The notes below the pieces were generated by a model. That model saw only the letters and a program-made list of their open reading frames with translations, was not told the DNA's origin and did no database searches. The position numbers and the translations under genes are program-made. Of a stretch of 64,000 nucleotides of DNA, positions 10,968-22,729 are shown one piece after another. Location of the stretch: NCBI GenBank assembly GCA_030695205.1, contig JAUYTN010000027.1, forward strand, positions 1-64,000, given 5' to 3'. This DNA comes from Burkholderiaceae bacterium (GTDB lineage: Bacteria; Pseudomonadota; Gammaproteobacteria; Burkholderiales; Burkholderiaceae_C). Position 1 is the stretch's first letter. Every line of letters starts with the position of its first letter.

Positions 10968-10986
10968 GAGTCTGGTTGCCAGCAAC

Positions 10987-13179
<2,193 letters not shown>

Positions 13180-14238
13180 TTAGCTGAACACACGCCGGGC
13201 GAGGCCACTGCCGGCAGGTAGGTCGCGCTCGGCCAGCGCCACGTAGAGGCTGGCCAGGTCGTTGCCGATGGCGTCCAAGGTGGCTTCGGCCAGGGGCTGA
13301 CCCTGGTCGTCGGTGAGCACGCCGTCCATGGCCTGGGCCAGGGCCTGGGCCACCTCGCGCATGCGCTGGTAGGGCTGCTCGTCTTGCGGCACATGGGCCA
13401 CGTCGAGCAACAGGCTGATGTCGCGCAGCGCGGTTTGCTCGGGGTCGTCAGCCAGGGCGGCCTGGGTGTCGAACATCAGGGTCAGCAGCGGAGCGGCCAC
13501 GCCCTCGGCTCCGGGCAAGACCATGCGCCCGGGCAGGGCACCGACCACAAAACCCAGGTGCGCCGCCTGCTGCTGCACATAGCCGGGACTCCAGGCGGCC
13601 TGTGTGGCCCGCAGGGTGAAGCCGAGCTGGGCATCGTGGCTGCTGGCGAACTGGTCCAGCTCGCGGGCGCGCAGTACCTCGTGGCGCATGTCGGGGAACT
13701 CGGGCAGGGCGTGGATGGCATCGGCCAGGGCCTGCACCTTGAGCACAAACTCAGAGAACTCGATCTCATTGAGCGCGCCGTGGCGGTTGGCCAACTGCAC
13801 CCCGGCCTGCACCGCGCGGTAGCGCTGGCCAGGGCGGGGGCTTTCCCACTCGGCGGTGGTGGCATGCTGGGCCTCGATGGCAAAGGGTTTGCTGCCGACC
13901 CGCCGGGTGCCGGGCATGGCGGCCAGCACCGCATCGCCAGACACCTCGGCCTGCGGCACCAGAGTCACCACGACGTCGATGAGGGCGTCCAGCCCGGTGC
14001 GTTTGTCGGGGACACGCGGCGCAGTGGGGGTGCCGGTGCCGGCCCCCTCGGCCTCGCTGCCCAACAGGTCGCCGTCAAACCCGGGTTCGCGGCGCTCGGT
14101 GGCATCGGCGCTGGGGACGGTGGTGCTGGCATCGGCCTTGCGGGGGGCGCTTTTGTGGGTGGCCCAGGCGTTGTAGAGCACCACGGCAGCCAAAATAACG
14201 CCGCCCAACACCGCCAGACTCAATTGAAGGTTGCTCAT
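13180..14238 (-). CDS. zipA: Cell division protein ZipA (FtsZ-binding, divergent)
   Basis: The 352-residue protein starts with an N-terminal membrane anchor (residues 4-24, LQLSLAVLGGVILAAVVLYNA), followed by a polar, low-complexity linker to about residue 95 and a C-terminal globular domain. This is the ZipA layout, in which the C-terminal domain binds the FtsZ tail and anchors the Z-ring to the inner membrane. Position between smc and ligA, on the same strand, is typical of Burkholderiales and supports the call because sequence conservation in this family is low. The gene ends 16 bp before the ligA start. Confidence 0.8.
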   Translation of the reverse strand: MSNLQLSLAVLGGVILAAVVLYNAWATHKSAPRKADASTTVPSADATERREPGFDGDLLGSEAEGAGTGTPTAPRVPDKRTGLDALIDVVVTLVPQAEVSGDAVLAAMPGTRRVGSKPFAIEAQHATTAEWESPRPGQRYRAVQAGVQLANRHGALNEIEFSEFVLKVQALADAIHALPEFPDMRHEVLRARELDQFASSHDAQLGFTLRATQAAWSPGYVQQQAAHLGFVVGALPGRMVLPGAEGVAAPLLTLMFDTQAALADDPEQTALRDISLLLDVAHVPQDEQPYQRMREVAQALAQAMDGVLTDDQGQPLAEATLDAIGNDLASLYVALAERDLPAGSGLARRVFS

Positions 14239-14286
14239 TGCTTGGATTCTCGGTTTCGATGTTCTGGAACAAACAGATTCTCGGGC

Positions 14287-17200
14287 TCAGCCCTGCACCA
14301 TGCCCACGGCCAACTCCATGTCCACCGCGACGATGCGCGAGACGCCCTGCTCCTGCATGGTGACGCCAATCAGGTGCTGGGCCATTTCCATGGCGATTTT
14401 GTTGTGGCTAATGAACAGGAATTGAGTGCCCTGGCTCATGCTGGACACCAGTTTGGCATAGCGTTCGGTGTTGGCATCGTCCAGCGGGGCATCGACCTCG
14501 TCGAGCAAACAGAACGGCGCGGGGTTGAGCTGAAAAATGGCGAACACCAGGGCAATGGCCGTCAGGGCCTTTTCGCCGCCCGAGAGCAGGTGGATGGTCT
14601 GGTTCTTTTTGCCGGGTGGCTGGGCCATGACCTGAACGCCGGCGTCCAGAATTTCATCGCCCGTCATGCGCAGCATGGCCTGACCACCGCCAAACAGCTC
14701 GGGAAACATGCGGCCAAAGTGGCCATTGACGGCATCAAACGTGCTGCCCAGCAGCTCGCGGGTTTCGCCGTCAATTTTGCGGATGGCGTCTTCCAGGGTG
14801 GTGATGGCTTCGTTCAGGTCGGCAGACTGGGCGTCCAAAAAAGTCTTGCGCTCGGTGGCAGCAGCCAGCTCGTCCAGCGCGGCCAGGTTGACCGGGCCCA
14901 GTGCGGCCATGTCGCGCTGCAGCCGGTCAATTTCGGCTTGCAGGCCTTGCAGGCGAACGCCGTCGCGCCCAATGGATTCGGCCAGGACGGCCAGGGCCTC
15001 GGGGGCGTCTTGCCCAGCCTCGGCCAGTGAGGTGCTGTGCTGCTCGAAGGCGAGGCGGGCAGCCTGCTCTTTGAGCTGAAAGTCGGTGATGCGCTGGCGC
15101 AGCGGGTCCAGCTCGCGCTCCAGCCGCAGGCGCTGCTCGTCGGCGCTGCGCAGGCGCAGGCTGATGTCGTCGTAGGTGCTGCGGGCCAGGCTGAGCGCCT
15201 GTTCGCGCTCGGCTTTTTTCTCCAGCGCTTCTTGCAGGCCGCCCTGGGCGGCGGCGTCGCTCAGGCGGGCCATTTCGGCATGGGCGCGTTCTTGCTCCTG
15301 TGCCACGCCCTGCAGCTGCTGGGCGGCGGTGTCGGCGGCGCGGGCCAGCTCGGCCAGGCGGGCTTGCAGGCTGCGCAGGGCAAAGCTGGCCTCCTGGGCC
15401 TGGCGCTCCAGGGCGCGCTGCTGCTCGCGGGCCTGGGCCAAGCGGCGCTCGGCATCTGCCACGCGGTCTTCGCGCTGGGCATGGCTTTCTTGCGCATCGG
15501 CGAGTTGCATGTCCAGCTCTTCAAAGCGGGCCTCGGCGGCGATGCGGCGCTCTTGCAAGTTTTCCAGCTGGGCATCGACCTCGGCCTGGTCGTCGGCCAG
15601 CTGTTGGCTGCGCTGGCGGGCCTGTTCGACCAGGCCACCCAGGCGCAGCAGCTCCACCTGCACGCTGTGGCTGCGGGCCTGGGCCTCGGTGGCTTGCTGG
15701 CGGCAGGTGGCCACGCGCTGGGCGGCGTCGGCACAGGCGGCCTCGGCGCGGGCTAGGGCGGTGCGGGCTTCGTCGGCAATGACACTGTGGGCACGCACCT
15801 CTTTGTCGAGGTGCTCGATTTCCTGGGCACGGGCCAGCAGGCCGGCCTGCTCGGAGTCAGCGGCATAAAACTGCACCGCGTGGCGGCTGACGGCGTGGCC
15901 CTGCGGGGTGAAGATGGCTTCGCCGGGCTGGAGCTGCCCGCGCTGGGCCAGGGCCTGCTCCAGGCTGGTTTGGGTGTAGCAGCCGTGCAGCCAATCACCC
16001 AGCAGGGTGCGCAGGCCTGCGTCGGCCAGCTGCAGCCAGTCGGCCAGGCGGGGCCAGGCGCCCGGCGCGGGGGCAGCGGCCACCGGCGGTGGGCTGAAAA
16101 AGGTCAGGCGGCTGGGCGGTGCGTCGCTGGCCAGCGCCTGCAGCCGCTCCAGCTGGCCCACTTCCAGCGCGCCCATGCGCTCGCGCAGGGCGGCTTCCAG
16201 AGCGGGCTCCCAGCCTGGCTGGATGTGCAGGCGCTTCCACAAGGGCACCAAGGCGTCCAGCCCCTGGCGCACCAGCCAGGGCTGGAGCTTGCCGCTGGCT
16301 TGCACCTTGTCTTGCAGGGCACGCAGGGCATCCAGCTTGGCCGACAGGCGGGCCACGGTGGCTTGCTCGGTGTTGAGCTGGGCCTGGCGCTGGCGGCGCT
16401 CGTCGTCCAGCACGGGCAGCTGGCCCTGCCACTCGTCCAGGCGGGCCTGGGCCAGCTCGTGGTCTTCGGTGGCGGTGGCTTGCTGGCTGCGCAGCTGCTC
16501 CAGGCGGGACTCGTCGGGCACGGCCAGTGCGGCGCGCTCGCTGCCCAGGCGGTCGCGGCGCAGGTTGAGCTGGCGGCTTTGATCGTCCAGGCTGCGCTGC
16601 TCGGCAGCCAGCACACCCAAGGCCTGCTGCACCGCCACCACGGCCTGGCGCTGCGCGCTGGCCTGGGACTGCGCCTGGCGGTGGGCGTCTTCCAGGGCGG
16701 GCAGCTGGGTGGCCTGGTCTTCGAGCTGGGCGGCCAGCAGCTCTTCTTGCTCCTGGGCGCCCCAGAGCTGCTCGCTCAGGTCCTCGCCCTCCAGCGTGGC
16801 CTGCTCCTGGCGCTCGGCCCATTGCGCGGTTTGTTCTTGCAGCTGGGCCAGCCGCAGGTCCACCCGGCGGCGGCCCTCCACCACAAAGCGGATTTCGGCC
16901 TCCAGCTTGCCCACGTCGGCGCTGGATTCGTACAGTGCGCCCTGGGCCACGTTGACGGCGTCGTTGGCGGCGTAGTGCGCCTGGCGCAGGGTTTCGAGCT
17001 CGGCCTCGGTGCGGCGCAGGTCGGCGGTGCGGGCCTCCAGCTCGTTGAGCAGGCGCAGGCCCTCTTCGCGGATGCGGCTTTGATCGGCTTCGGCCTCTGC
17101 TCGCTTCAAAAACCAGAGCTGGTGCTGCCTGAGCGTAGAGCGCGAGAGGAGGTTTTTGTACTCCATGGCCACGGCGGCCTGTTTGTCCAGCCGCTCCAGG

Positions 17201-17811
17201 TTGGCGCCCAGCTCACGCAGGATGTCTTCCACCCGGGTGAGGTTGTCGCGGGTGTCGCTCAGGCGGTTGGCGGTTTCGCGGCGGCGCTCTTTGTACTTGG
17301 ACACGCCCGCCGCTTCTTCCAGAAACAGGCGCAGCTCTTCGGGGCGGCTTTCGATGATGCGGCTGATGGTGCCCTGGCCAATGATGGCGTAGGCCCGTGG
17401 CCCCAGCCCGGTGCCCAGAAACACATCCTGCACATCGCGGCGGCGCACGGGCTGGTTGTTGATGTAGTAGCTGCTGGTGCCGTCGCGGGTCAGCACGCGC
17501 TTGACGGCCACCTCGGCAAACTGCCCCCACTGGCCCCCGGCGCGGTGGTCGGCGTTGTCAAACACCAGTTCCACACTGGCGCGGCTGGCCTGCTTGCGGG
17601 TGGTGGTGCCGCTGAAAATGACGTCCTGCATGGACTCGCCGCGCAATTCGCTGGCCTTGCTTTCGCCCAGTACCCAACGCACGGCGTCCATGATGTTGGA
17701 CTTGCCGCAGCCGTTGGGGCCGACCACGCCCACCAACTGCCCGGGCAGCTGGAAATGCGTGGGTTCGGCAAACGACTTGAAGCCGGAGAGTTTGATGGAC
17801 TGGAGACGCAC
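14287..17811 (-). CDS. smc: Chromosome segregation SMC ATPase
   Basis: SMC forms the condensin core that compacts and segregates the chromosome with ScpA/ScpB. I place the start at the GTG at 17811 (VRLQSIKLSGFKSF), which gives 1174 residues and the standard SMC N-terminus; an open frame continues upstream to 18015 but its peptide is unrelated. Walker A GPNGCGKSN is at about 31-39. Long coiled coils flank a hinge near the middle (around residues 490-640). The signature LLSGGEKALTAIAL and Walker B CLLDEVDAPLDD are near the C-terminus. zipA follows 48 bp downstream. The Shine-Dalgarno is weak. Confidence 0.96.
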   Translation of the reverse strand: MRLQSIKLSGFKSFAEPTHFQLPGQLVGVVGPNGCGKSNIMDAVRWVLGESKASELRGESMQDVIFSGTTTRKQASRASVELVFDNADHRAGGQWGQFAEVAVKRVLTRDGTSSYYINNQPVRRRDVQDVFLGTGLGPRAYAIIGQGTISRIIESRPEELRLFLEEAAGVSKYKERRRETANRLSDTRDNLTRVEDILRELGANLERLDKQAAVAMEYKNLLSRSTLRQHQLWFLKRAEAEADQSRIREEGLRLLNELEARTADLRRTEAELETLRQAHYAANDAVNVAQGALYESSADVGKLEAEIRFVVEGRRRVDLRLAQLQEQTAQWAERQEQATLEGEDLSEQLWGAQEQEELLAAQLEDQATQLPALEDAHRQAQSQASAQRQAVVAVQQALGVLAAEQRSLDDQSRQLNLRRDRLGSERAALAVPDESRLEQLRSQQATATEDHELAQARLDEWQGQLPVLDDERRQRQAQLNTEQATVARLSAKLDALRALQDKVQASGKLQPWLVRQGLDALVPLWKRLHIQPGWEPALEAALRERMGALEVGQLERLQALASDAPPSRLTFFSPPPVAAAPAPGAWPRLADWLQLADAGLRTLLGDWLHGCYTQTSLEQALAQRGQLQPGEAIFTPQGHAVSRHAVQFYAADSEQAGLLARAQEIEHLDKEVRAHSVIADEARTALARAEAACADAAQRVATCRQQATEAQARSHSVQVELLRLGGLVEQARQRSQQLADDQAEVDAQLENLQERRIAAEARFEELDMQLADAQESHAQREDRVADAERRLAQAREQQRALERQAQEASFALRSLQARLAELARAADTAAQQLQGVAQEQERAHAEMARLSDAAAQGGLQEALEKKAEREQALSLARSTYDDISLRLRSADEQRLRLERELDPLRQRITDFQLKEQAARLAFEQHSTSLAEAGQDAPEALAVLAESIGRDGVRLQGLQAEIDRLQRDMAALGPVNLAALDELAAATERKTFLDAQSADLNEAITTLEDAIRKIDGETRELLGSTFDAVNGHFGRMFPELFGGGQAMLRMTGDEILDAGVQVMAQPPGKKNQTIHLLSGGEKALTAIALVFAIFQLNPAPFCLLDEVDAPLDDANTERYAKLVSSMSQGTQFLFISHNKIAMEMAQHLIGVTMQEQGVSRIVAVDMELAVGMVQG

Positions 17812-18065
17812 CGGTTGAAGTGAAAAAGTGGCGGGCAGTGAACAGGCGGTGGGTGCGGTAGCGGCGGCAAGGCGCAGCTGGGACCGCCGCAAGGCGACAG
17901 CAGTGCCCGGCTGAGGGCGCAAGGCAACCCAAGATGATAACGGCGGGCCATCAGGGTTCTCCCGGGGTGCGCAGGGCCGAGCAAGGTGCAGCGCACCCCG
18001 GCCTGTGCCCGCCAAGGCCTTGCCCCAGGTAGGCCCAGCGACCGAAGGCCGATAATCTGCGCCCC
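17812..18065. other. Divergent promoter region between smc and dapC
   Basis: These 254 bp separate smc from dapC. GATAAT at 18051-18056, nine bases before the dapC ATG, resembles a -10 box and would give an almost leaderless dapC mRNA, as also proposed for map. I see no good -35 box at standard spacing and no conserved gene in the region. Confidence 0.35.
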
Positions 18066-19313
18066 ATGAACCCGCTGCTTTCCACCCTACAGCCCTACCC
18101 CTTCGAGCGCCTGAAGAAGCTCTTTGCCGGTGTGACCCCCAGCCCCGCCCACCGCCCCATCAGCCTGGGCATTGGCGAGCCCAAACATGCCACGCCCGCG
18201 CTGGTCATTGAGGCCCTGCACGCCAGTGCCCTGGCACAGCCCAGCGGCTTGGCCGGCTATCCGGCCACAGCAGGCGAGCCCACGCTGCGCCAGGCCTGCG
18301 CCCGCTGGCTGCAACGGCGCTACGGCCTGGCAGTGGATGCTGCCACCCAGGTGCTGCCGGTGAACGGCTCACGCGAGGCGCTGTTCGCCTTCGCTCAGAC
18401 GGTGATTGACCCCAGCCAGCCAGGGGTGCAGGGCCTACCTAGGCCAGTGGTGGTGTGCCCCAATCCGTTTTACCAAATCTACGAGGGCGCGGCCCTGCTG
18501 GCGGGGGCCACGCCCTACTTTGCCCCCAGCGATCCGGCACGCAACTTTGCGGTGGACTGGTACAGCGTGCCCGACGCGGTGTGGGCCAACACCCAGCTGC
18601 TGTTTGTGTGCTCGCCCGGCAACCCAACGGGCGCGGTGATGCCGCTGGAGGAGTGGCGCAAGCTGTTCGAGCTGAGCGACCGCCACGGCTTTGTGATTGC
18701 GGCCGACGAGTGCTACAGCGAGATCTATTTCCGCGACGAGCCGCCGCTGGGCGGGTTGCAGGCGGCGGCGCAGTTGGGCCGCAGCGACTTCAAAAATCTG
18801 CTCATGTTCACCAGCCTGTCCAAACGCAGCAACGTGCCGGGCATGCGCAGCGGTTTTGTGGCGGGTGACGCGGCACTGATCAAGGCTTTTTTGCTCTACC
18901 GCACCTACCACGGCAGCGCCATGAGCCCAGTGGTGCAAGCCGCCAGCGTGGCCGCCTGGGACGACGAGGCGCATGTGGTGGACAACCGTGCGCTGTACCG
19001 CACCAAGTTTGCCCAGGTCACGCCGCTGCTGGCCAGTGTGCTGGATGTGGCGCTGCCCGATGCGGGTTTTTACCTGTGGGCCGCTGTGCCCGGGCACTGG
19101 GCCACAGACGGCCTGAGCGCGGACGAGGCCTTCGCCCGCGAACTGCTGGCTGCCTACAATGTGACGGTGCTGCCCGGCAGCTACCTGGCCCGCACGGCCC
19201 AGGGCAGCAACCCCGGCGCAGGCCGCATCCGCATGGCACTGGTGGCCGACACCGCCGAATGCCTGGAGGCCGCCCACCGCATCGTGGCGCTGGCCAGCAG
19301 CCGCCCCGCCTGA
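18066..19313 (+). CDS. dapC: Succinyldiaminopimelate transaminase
   Basis: DapC converts N-succinyl-2-amino-6-oxopimelate to N-succinyl-LL-2,6-diaminopimelate in the succinylase branch of lysine and peptidoglycan synthesis. The 415-residue protein is a fold-type I aminotransferase with ISLGIGEPKH, CSPGNPTGAV, the DECYSEIYF segment and PLP lysine Lys253 in SLSKRSNVPGMRSGF, which is characteristic of DapC rather than general aspartate aminotransferases. Arg in GRIRMAL is the substrate-carboxylate ligand. dapD and dapE follow on the same strand, which makes the pathway assignment firm. Confidence 0.93.
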   Translation: MNPLLSTLQPYPFERLKKLFAGVTPSPAHRPISLGIGEPKHATPALVIEALHASALAQPSGLAGYPATAGEPTLRQACARWLQRRYGLAVDAATQVLPVNGSREALFAFAQTVIDPSQPGVQGLPRPVVVCPNPFYQIYEGAALLAGATPYFAPSDPARNFAVDWYSVPDAVWANTQLLFVCSPGNPTGAVMPLEEWRKLFELSDRHGFVIAADECYSEIYFRDEPPLGGLQAAAQLGRSDFKNLLMFTSLSKRSNVPGMRSGFVAGDAALIKAFLLYRTYHGSAMSPVVQAASVAAWDDEAHVVDNRALYRTKFAQVTPLLASVLDVALPDAGFYLWAAVPGHWATDGLSADEAFARELLAAYNVTVLPGSYLARTAQGSNPGAGRIRMALVADTAECLEAAHRIVALASSRPA

Positions 19314-19340
19314 GGCAGGGCCAGACACAGCTCCAGCAGA

Positions 19341-19392
19341 TTTATTGAACAAAAATGCCTTTAGCGCTTGAATTTATTCAATAATTTGCTAT
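19341..19392 (-). repeat. Dispersed AT-rich element between dapC and dapD
   Basis: Read on the minus strand it starts ATAGC and contains TTCAAGCGCTAAAGGCATTT, nearly identical to the right half of the copy at the ligA start. It is intergenic and ends 29 bp before the dapD start. The flanking run of T on the plus strand makes this the most AT-rich spot nearby. Confidence 0.7.
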
Positions 19393-19421
19393 TTTTTTAC
19401 ACAACAACCCCCACCACAGCC

Positions 19422-20246
19422 ATGACCCAATCACTGCAAAACCTCATCGACAACGCCTGGGACAACCGGGCCTCCCTGTCAGCCCAATCCGCCCCCAAGG
19501 AGGTGATGGACGCGGTGAACCAGGTGATTGACGAGCTCAACACCGGCAAGCTGCGGGTGGCTACCCGCGAGGGCGTGGGCCAGTGGACGGTGCACCAGTG
19601 GATCAAAAAAGCGGTGCTGCTGAGCTTTCGCCTCAACGACAACGAAATCGTCCGCTCGGGCGACCTGGCCTACTTCGACAAGGTGCCCACCAAGTTTGCC
19701 CACCTGAGCGCAGACGAGATGAAGGCCACTGGCGTGCGCGTGGTGCCGCCTGCGGTGGCCCGCAAAGGCAGTTTCATTGCCAAGGGTGCCATCCTGATGC
19801 CCAGCTACGTGAACATCGGTGCCTACGTGGACGAAGGCTCCATGGTGGACACCTGGGCCGCCGTGGGCAGCTGCGCACAAATTGGCAAAAACGTGCACCT
19901 GAGCGGTGGTGTGGGCATTGGCGGTGTGCTGGAGCCTATGCAGGCCAACCCCACCATCATTGAAGACAACTGCTTCATCGGTGCCCGCTCCGAGGTGGTG
20001 GAAGGCGTCATCGTGGAAGAAAACTCGGTGCTGTCCATGGGCGTGTACATCGGCCAGAGCACCCCCATTTACGACCGCGAAGCCGACACCATCAGCTACG
20101 GCCGGGTGCCTGCGGGCTCGGTGGTGGTGAGTGGCACGCTGCCCAAGGCCGGTGGCAAGTACCACACCTACGCGGCCATCATCATGAAAAAGGTGGACGC
20201 CCAGACCCGCGCCAAAACCAGCCTCAACGACCTGCTGCGCGACTGA
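19422..20246 (+). CDS. dapD: 2,3,4,5-tetrahydropyridine-2,6-dicarboxylate N-succinyltransferase
   Basis: DapD transfers succinyl from succinyl-CoA to tetrahydrodipicolinate, the step before DapC. The ATG at 19422 ([13 protein letters not shown]) gives 274 residues, the exact length of well-studied homologues; the upstream in-frame extension is inside AT-rich repeat sequence. An N-terminal helical domain is followed by a left-handed parallel beta helix of hexapeptide repeats ([20 protein letters not shown] onward) with [10 protein letters not shown] and the C-terminal [13 protein letters not shown]. It functions as a cytoplasmic trimer. Confidence 0.96.
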   Translation: MTQSLQNLIDNAWDNRASLSAQSAPKEVMDAVNQVIDELNTGKLRVATREGVGQWTVHQWIKKAVLLSFRLNDNEIVRSGDLAYFDKVPTKFAHLSADEMKATGVRVVPPAVARKGSFIAKGAILMPSYVNIGAYVDEGSMVDTWAAVGSCAQIGKNVHLSGGVGIGGVLEPMQANPTIIEDNCFIGARSEVVEGVIVEENSVLSMGVYIGQSTPIYDREADTISYGRVPAGSVVVSGTLPKAGGKYHTYAAIIMKKVDAQTRAKTSLNDLLRD

Positions 20247-20277
20247 CCCTTTGCGGCGCCTCCACTGAGACACACCC

Positions 20278-21420
20278 ATGAGCATGATGCTGCGCATATT
20301 GCGGCTGATGGCCGAGAAAAAGGCCTCGGACGTGTACCTCTCGCCCGGGGCGCCTGCGCTCATCAAAATCAATGGCCAGTGCCTGCCGGTTAATGCCCAG
20401 CCTTTGGCCCGCGACGCCACACTGCGCCTGCTGGCCGAGGTGTTGACCCCCGAACGGGTGGAGGAGCTGGAAGACACCGGCGAGCTCAACATGGCGCTGC
20501 CGCTGGAAGGGGTGGGCAACTACCGCATCAGTGGCCTGCGCCAGCGGGGGCTGTACTCGGCGGTGATTCGTTTCATTGCACCGGTGGTGCCCGAGCTGGC
20601 GTCGCTGAACGTGCCGCCCATCCTGGCCGACCTGGTGATGGAAAAACGGGGGCTGGTGCTGGTGGTCGGGGCCACGGGTTCGGGCAAAAGCACCACCCTG
20701 GCGTCCATGCTGGACCACCGCAACGCCCGGGTCAGCGGCCACATACTGACCATTGAAGACCCGGTGGAGTTTTTGCTGACCCACAAGAAATCGGTGGTCA
20801 ACCAGCGCGAGGTGGGCAGCGACACCAGTTCTATGCAAATGGGCCTGAAAAACGCGCTGCGCCAGGCCCCCGACGTGATCATGATTGGCGAAATCCGCGA
20901 CCGCGAAACCATGTCGGCGGCGCTGGCCTATGCCCAGTCTGGCCACCTGTGCCTGGCCACGCTGCATGCCAACAACAGCTACCACGTGCTCAACCGCATC
21001 CTGAGCTTTTACCCGGTGGAGGTGCGCGCCACCATGCTGGGTGACTTGTCGTCCGCGCTGAGGGCCGTCGTGTCTCAGCGGCTGCTGCGCACCAAAGATG
21101 GCCAGCGCATTCCGGCAGTGGAGGTGATGCTCAACACCCAGCTGATTGCCAGCATGATCGAGACGGCCGACTTCAACGGGGTAAAGGAGGCCATGGAAAA
21201 ATCCATGACCGAGGGCTCTCAGACCTTCGAGCAGGCCATTGCCGACCTGATCCGCAGCGACCGGGTGGACCGCAAGGAAGGCCTGGCCCATGCCGACTCA
21301 CCCACCAACCTGATCTGGCGGCTGCAAAACGACTTCACAAAGGCCTCACAGGCAGCGCCTGAGCCCGACACCAAAGACGACACCCCCACCTTCACCGAGT
21401 TCTCGGTGGATCTGCACTGA
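20278..21420 (+). CDS. Type IVa pilus ATPase, PilT/PilU family (PilU-like)
   Basis: This cytoplasmic hexameric ATPase powers or assists pilus retraction. The 380 residues contain Walker [10 protein letters not shown] (131-139), an Asp box, Walker [11 protein letters not shown] and a His box ([12 protein letters not shown]). The C-terminal extension [10 protein letters not shown] ... FTEFSVDLH is typical of PilU, the accessory retraction ATPase, rather than PilT. Its place between dapD and dapE is recurrent in Comamonadaceae and probably reflects co-transcription, not shared function. It starts 31 bp after dapD. Confidence 0.85.
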   Translation: MSMMLRILRLMAEKKASDVYLSPGAPALIKINGQCLPVNAQPLARDATLRLLAEVLTPERVEELEDTGELNMALPLEGVGNYRISGLRQRGLYSAVIRFIAPVVPELASLNVPPILADLVMEKRGLVLVVGATGSGKSTTLASMLDHRNARVSGHILTIEDPVEFLLTHKKSVVNQREVGSDTSSMQMGLKNALRQAPDVIMIGEIRDRETMSAALAYAQSGHLCLATLHANNSYHVLNRILSFYPVEVRATMLGDLSSALRAVVSQRLLRTKDGQRIPAVEVMLNTQLIASMIETADFNGVKEAMEKSMTEGSQTFEQAIADLIRSDRVDRKEGLAHADSPTNLIWRLQNDFTKASQAAPEPDTKDDTPTFTEFSVDLH

Positions 21421-21443
21421 CTGCCCCGCCAGCCGCACAGCCC

Positions 21444-22688
21444 ATGTCACACACCCTGCGCCTTGCCGAACAACTGATTGCCCGCCCCTCTGTCACCCCC
21501 GACGATGCGGGCTGCCTCGGGGTGCTGGCCCAGCGGCTACAGGCCCTGGGCTTTGTGTGTGAACGCATGGACAGCGGGCCAGACGACTTCCGGGTCAGCA
21601 ACCTGTGGGCAATTTTTCAGCCAAAACCCCCTGCAGCGCTTGAAACGCCTGCTCAGTCAGCTACACATTCGACACCGCCCAACCGACCGGTGCTGGTGTT
21701 TGCCGGCCACACCGACGTGGTGCCCACCGGCCCCACCGAGCAGTGGAACAGCCCCCCGTTTGTACCCACCCATGCCAACGGCATGCTGTATGGCCGGGGC
21801 GCAGCCGACATGAAAACCTCACTGGCTGCCATGGTGGTGGCGTGCGAAGAGTTTGTGGCGGCCCAGCCCCAACCGGCCTTCGACGTGGCCTTTTTGCTGA
21901 CCAGCGACGAAGAAGGCCCCGCAAACGACGGCACGGTGGTGGTGTGCCGCCAGCTGCAAGCACGCGGCCAGCGGCTGGACTGGTGTGTGGTGGGCGAACC
22001 CACCTCGGTGCTGCGCACCGGCGACATGATCAAAAACGGCCGCCGGGGCACCATGAGCGGCAAGCTCACCGTCAAAGGGGTGCAGGGCCACATTGCCTAC
22101 CCGCACCTGGCGCGCAACCCCATCCATATGCTCAGCCCTGCGCTGGCCGAGCTGGTGGGGGTGGAATGGGACCGGGGCAATGACTTTTTCCCGCCCACCA
22201 CCTGGCAGGTCAGCAACATCCACGGTGGCACCGGAGCGAGCAATGTGATTCCGGGCACGGTGGTGGTGGACTTCAACTTCCGCTTCAGCACCGAAAGCAC
22301 GCCCGAGGGCCTGCAAACCCGGCTGGCCGAGGTGCTGCAACGCAACGGCTTGCAAGCGGGCACGGACTACGACCTGGCCTGGACCGTGGGTGGCCTGCCC
22401 TTTCTGACCCGCCCTGGCCCCCTGGTCGATGCCGTGCGCGACGCCATCCGCGCCGAAACCGGGCTGGAAACCGAGCTGTCCACCACCGGCGGCACGAGTG
22501 ACGGCCGCTTCATTGCCCAGGTGTGCACCGAGGTGGTGGAGGTGGGCCCGCCCAACGCCACCATCCACAAACTCAACGAATGCGTGGCCGTGGCCGACAT
22601 CGAACCCCTGAAGAACATTTACCGCCGACTGCTGGAGAACCTGCACGCCAACTGCCACCCACCCGGTGCAACCAAAGCGGCTGGCTGA
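21444..22688 (+). CDS. dapE: Succinyl-diaminopimelate desuccinylase
   Basis: DapE hydrolyses N-succinyl-LL-diaminopimelate to LL-diaminopimelate and succinate. It is a di-zinc M20 metallopeptidase-like enzyme, with FAGHTDVVP (first metal His and catalytic Asp), [10 protein letters not shown] (bridging Asp), TSDEEGPA (catalytic Glu) and a C-terminal [12 protein letters not shown]is ligand. The 414 residues exceed the usual ~375-395. The excess is mainly between NLWAIF and LVFAGHTD, where [14 protein letters not shown] is encoded by a dispersed repeat. It is the last gene of the dap run. Confidence 0.95.
   Translation: MSHTLRLAEQLIARPSVTPDDAGCLGVLAQRLQALGFVCERMDSGPDDFRVSNLWAIFQPKPPAALETPAQSATHSTPPNRPVLVFAGHTDVVPTGPTEQWNSPPFVPTHANGMLYGRGAADMKTSLAAMVVACEEFVAAQPQPAFDVAFLLTSDEEGPANDGTVVVCRQLQARGQRLDWCVVGEPTSVLRTGDMIKNGRRGTMSGKLTVKGVQGHIAYPHLARNPIHMLSPALAELVGVEWDRGNDFFPPTTWQVSNIHGGTGASNVIPGTVVVDFNFRFSTESTPEGLQTRLAEVLQRNGLQAGTDYDLAWTVGGLPFLTRPGPLVDAVRDAIRAETGLETELSTTGGTSDGRFIAQVCTEVVEVGPPNATIHKLNECVAVADIEPLKNIYRRLLENLHANCHPPGATKAAG
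21611..21664 (-). repeat. 54-bp dispersed AT-rich element inside dapE
   Basis: On the minus strand it starts GTAGCTGACTGAG, has TTCAAGCGCTGCAG and ends in GAAAAATT. It is 54 bp long and is translated by dapE in the same phase as the purL copies (both end in S-A-T). The insertion sits in a surface loop just before the first metal-binding motif. Confidence 0.65.
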
Positions 22689-22726
22689 AGTCAGCGGCCA
22701 GGGCGCGCAGGCGCCCGCACCGGCTG
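22688..22726. terminator. Two-tiered hairpin between convergent dapE and response-regulator genes
   Basis: GTCAGC at 22688 pairs with GCTGAC at 22721, and inside it GGGCGC pairs with GCGCCC around a GCAG loop. It sits exactly in the 41-bp gap between two convergent genes and starts at the dapE stop. There is no T-tract, so termination efficiency is uncertain. Confidence 0.45.
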
Positions 22727-22729
22727 ACC

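Noticed and set aside
15787..17823. 678-codon open frame opposite smc
   Set aside because: Antisense of SMC coiled-coil codons, giving Leu/Gly/Ala/Gln-rich repeats; no family resemblance.
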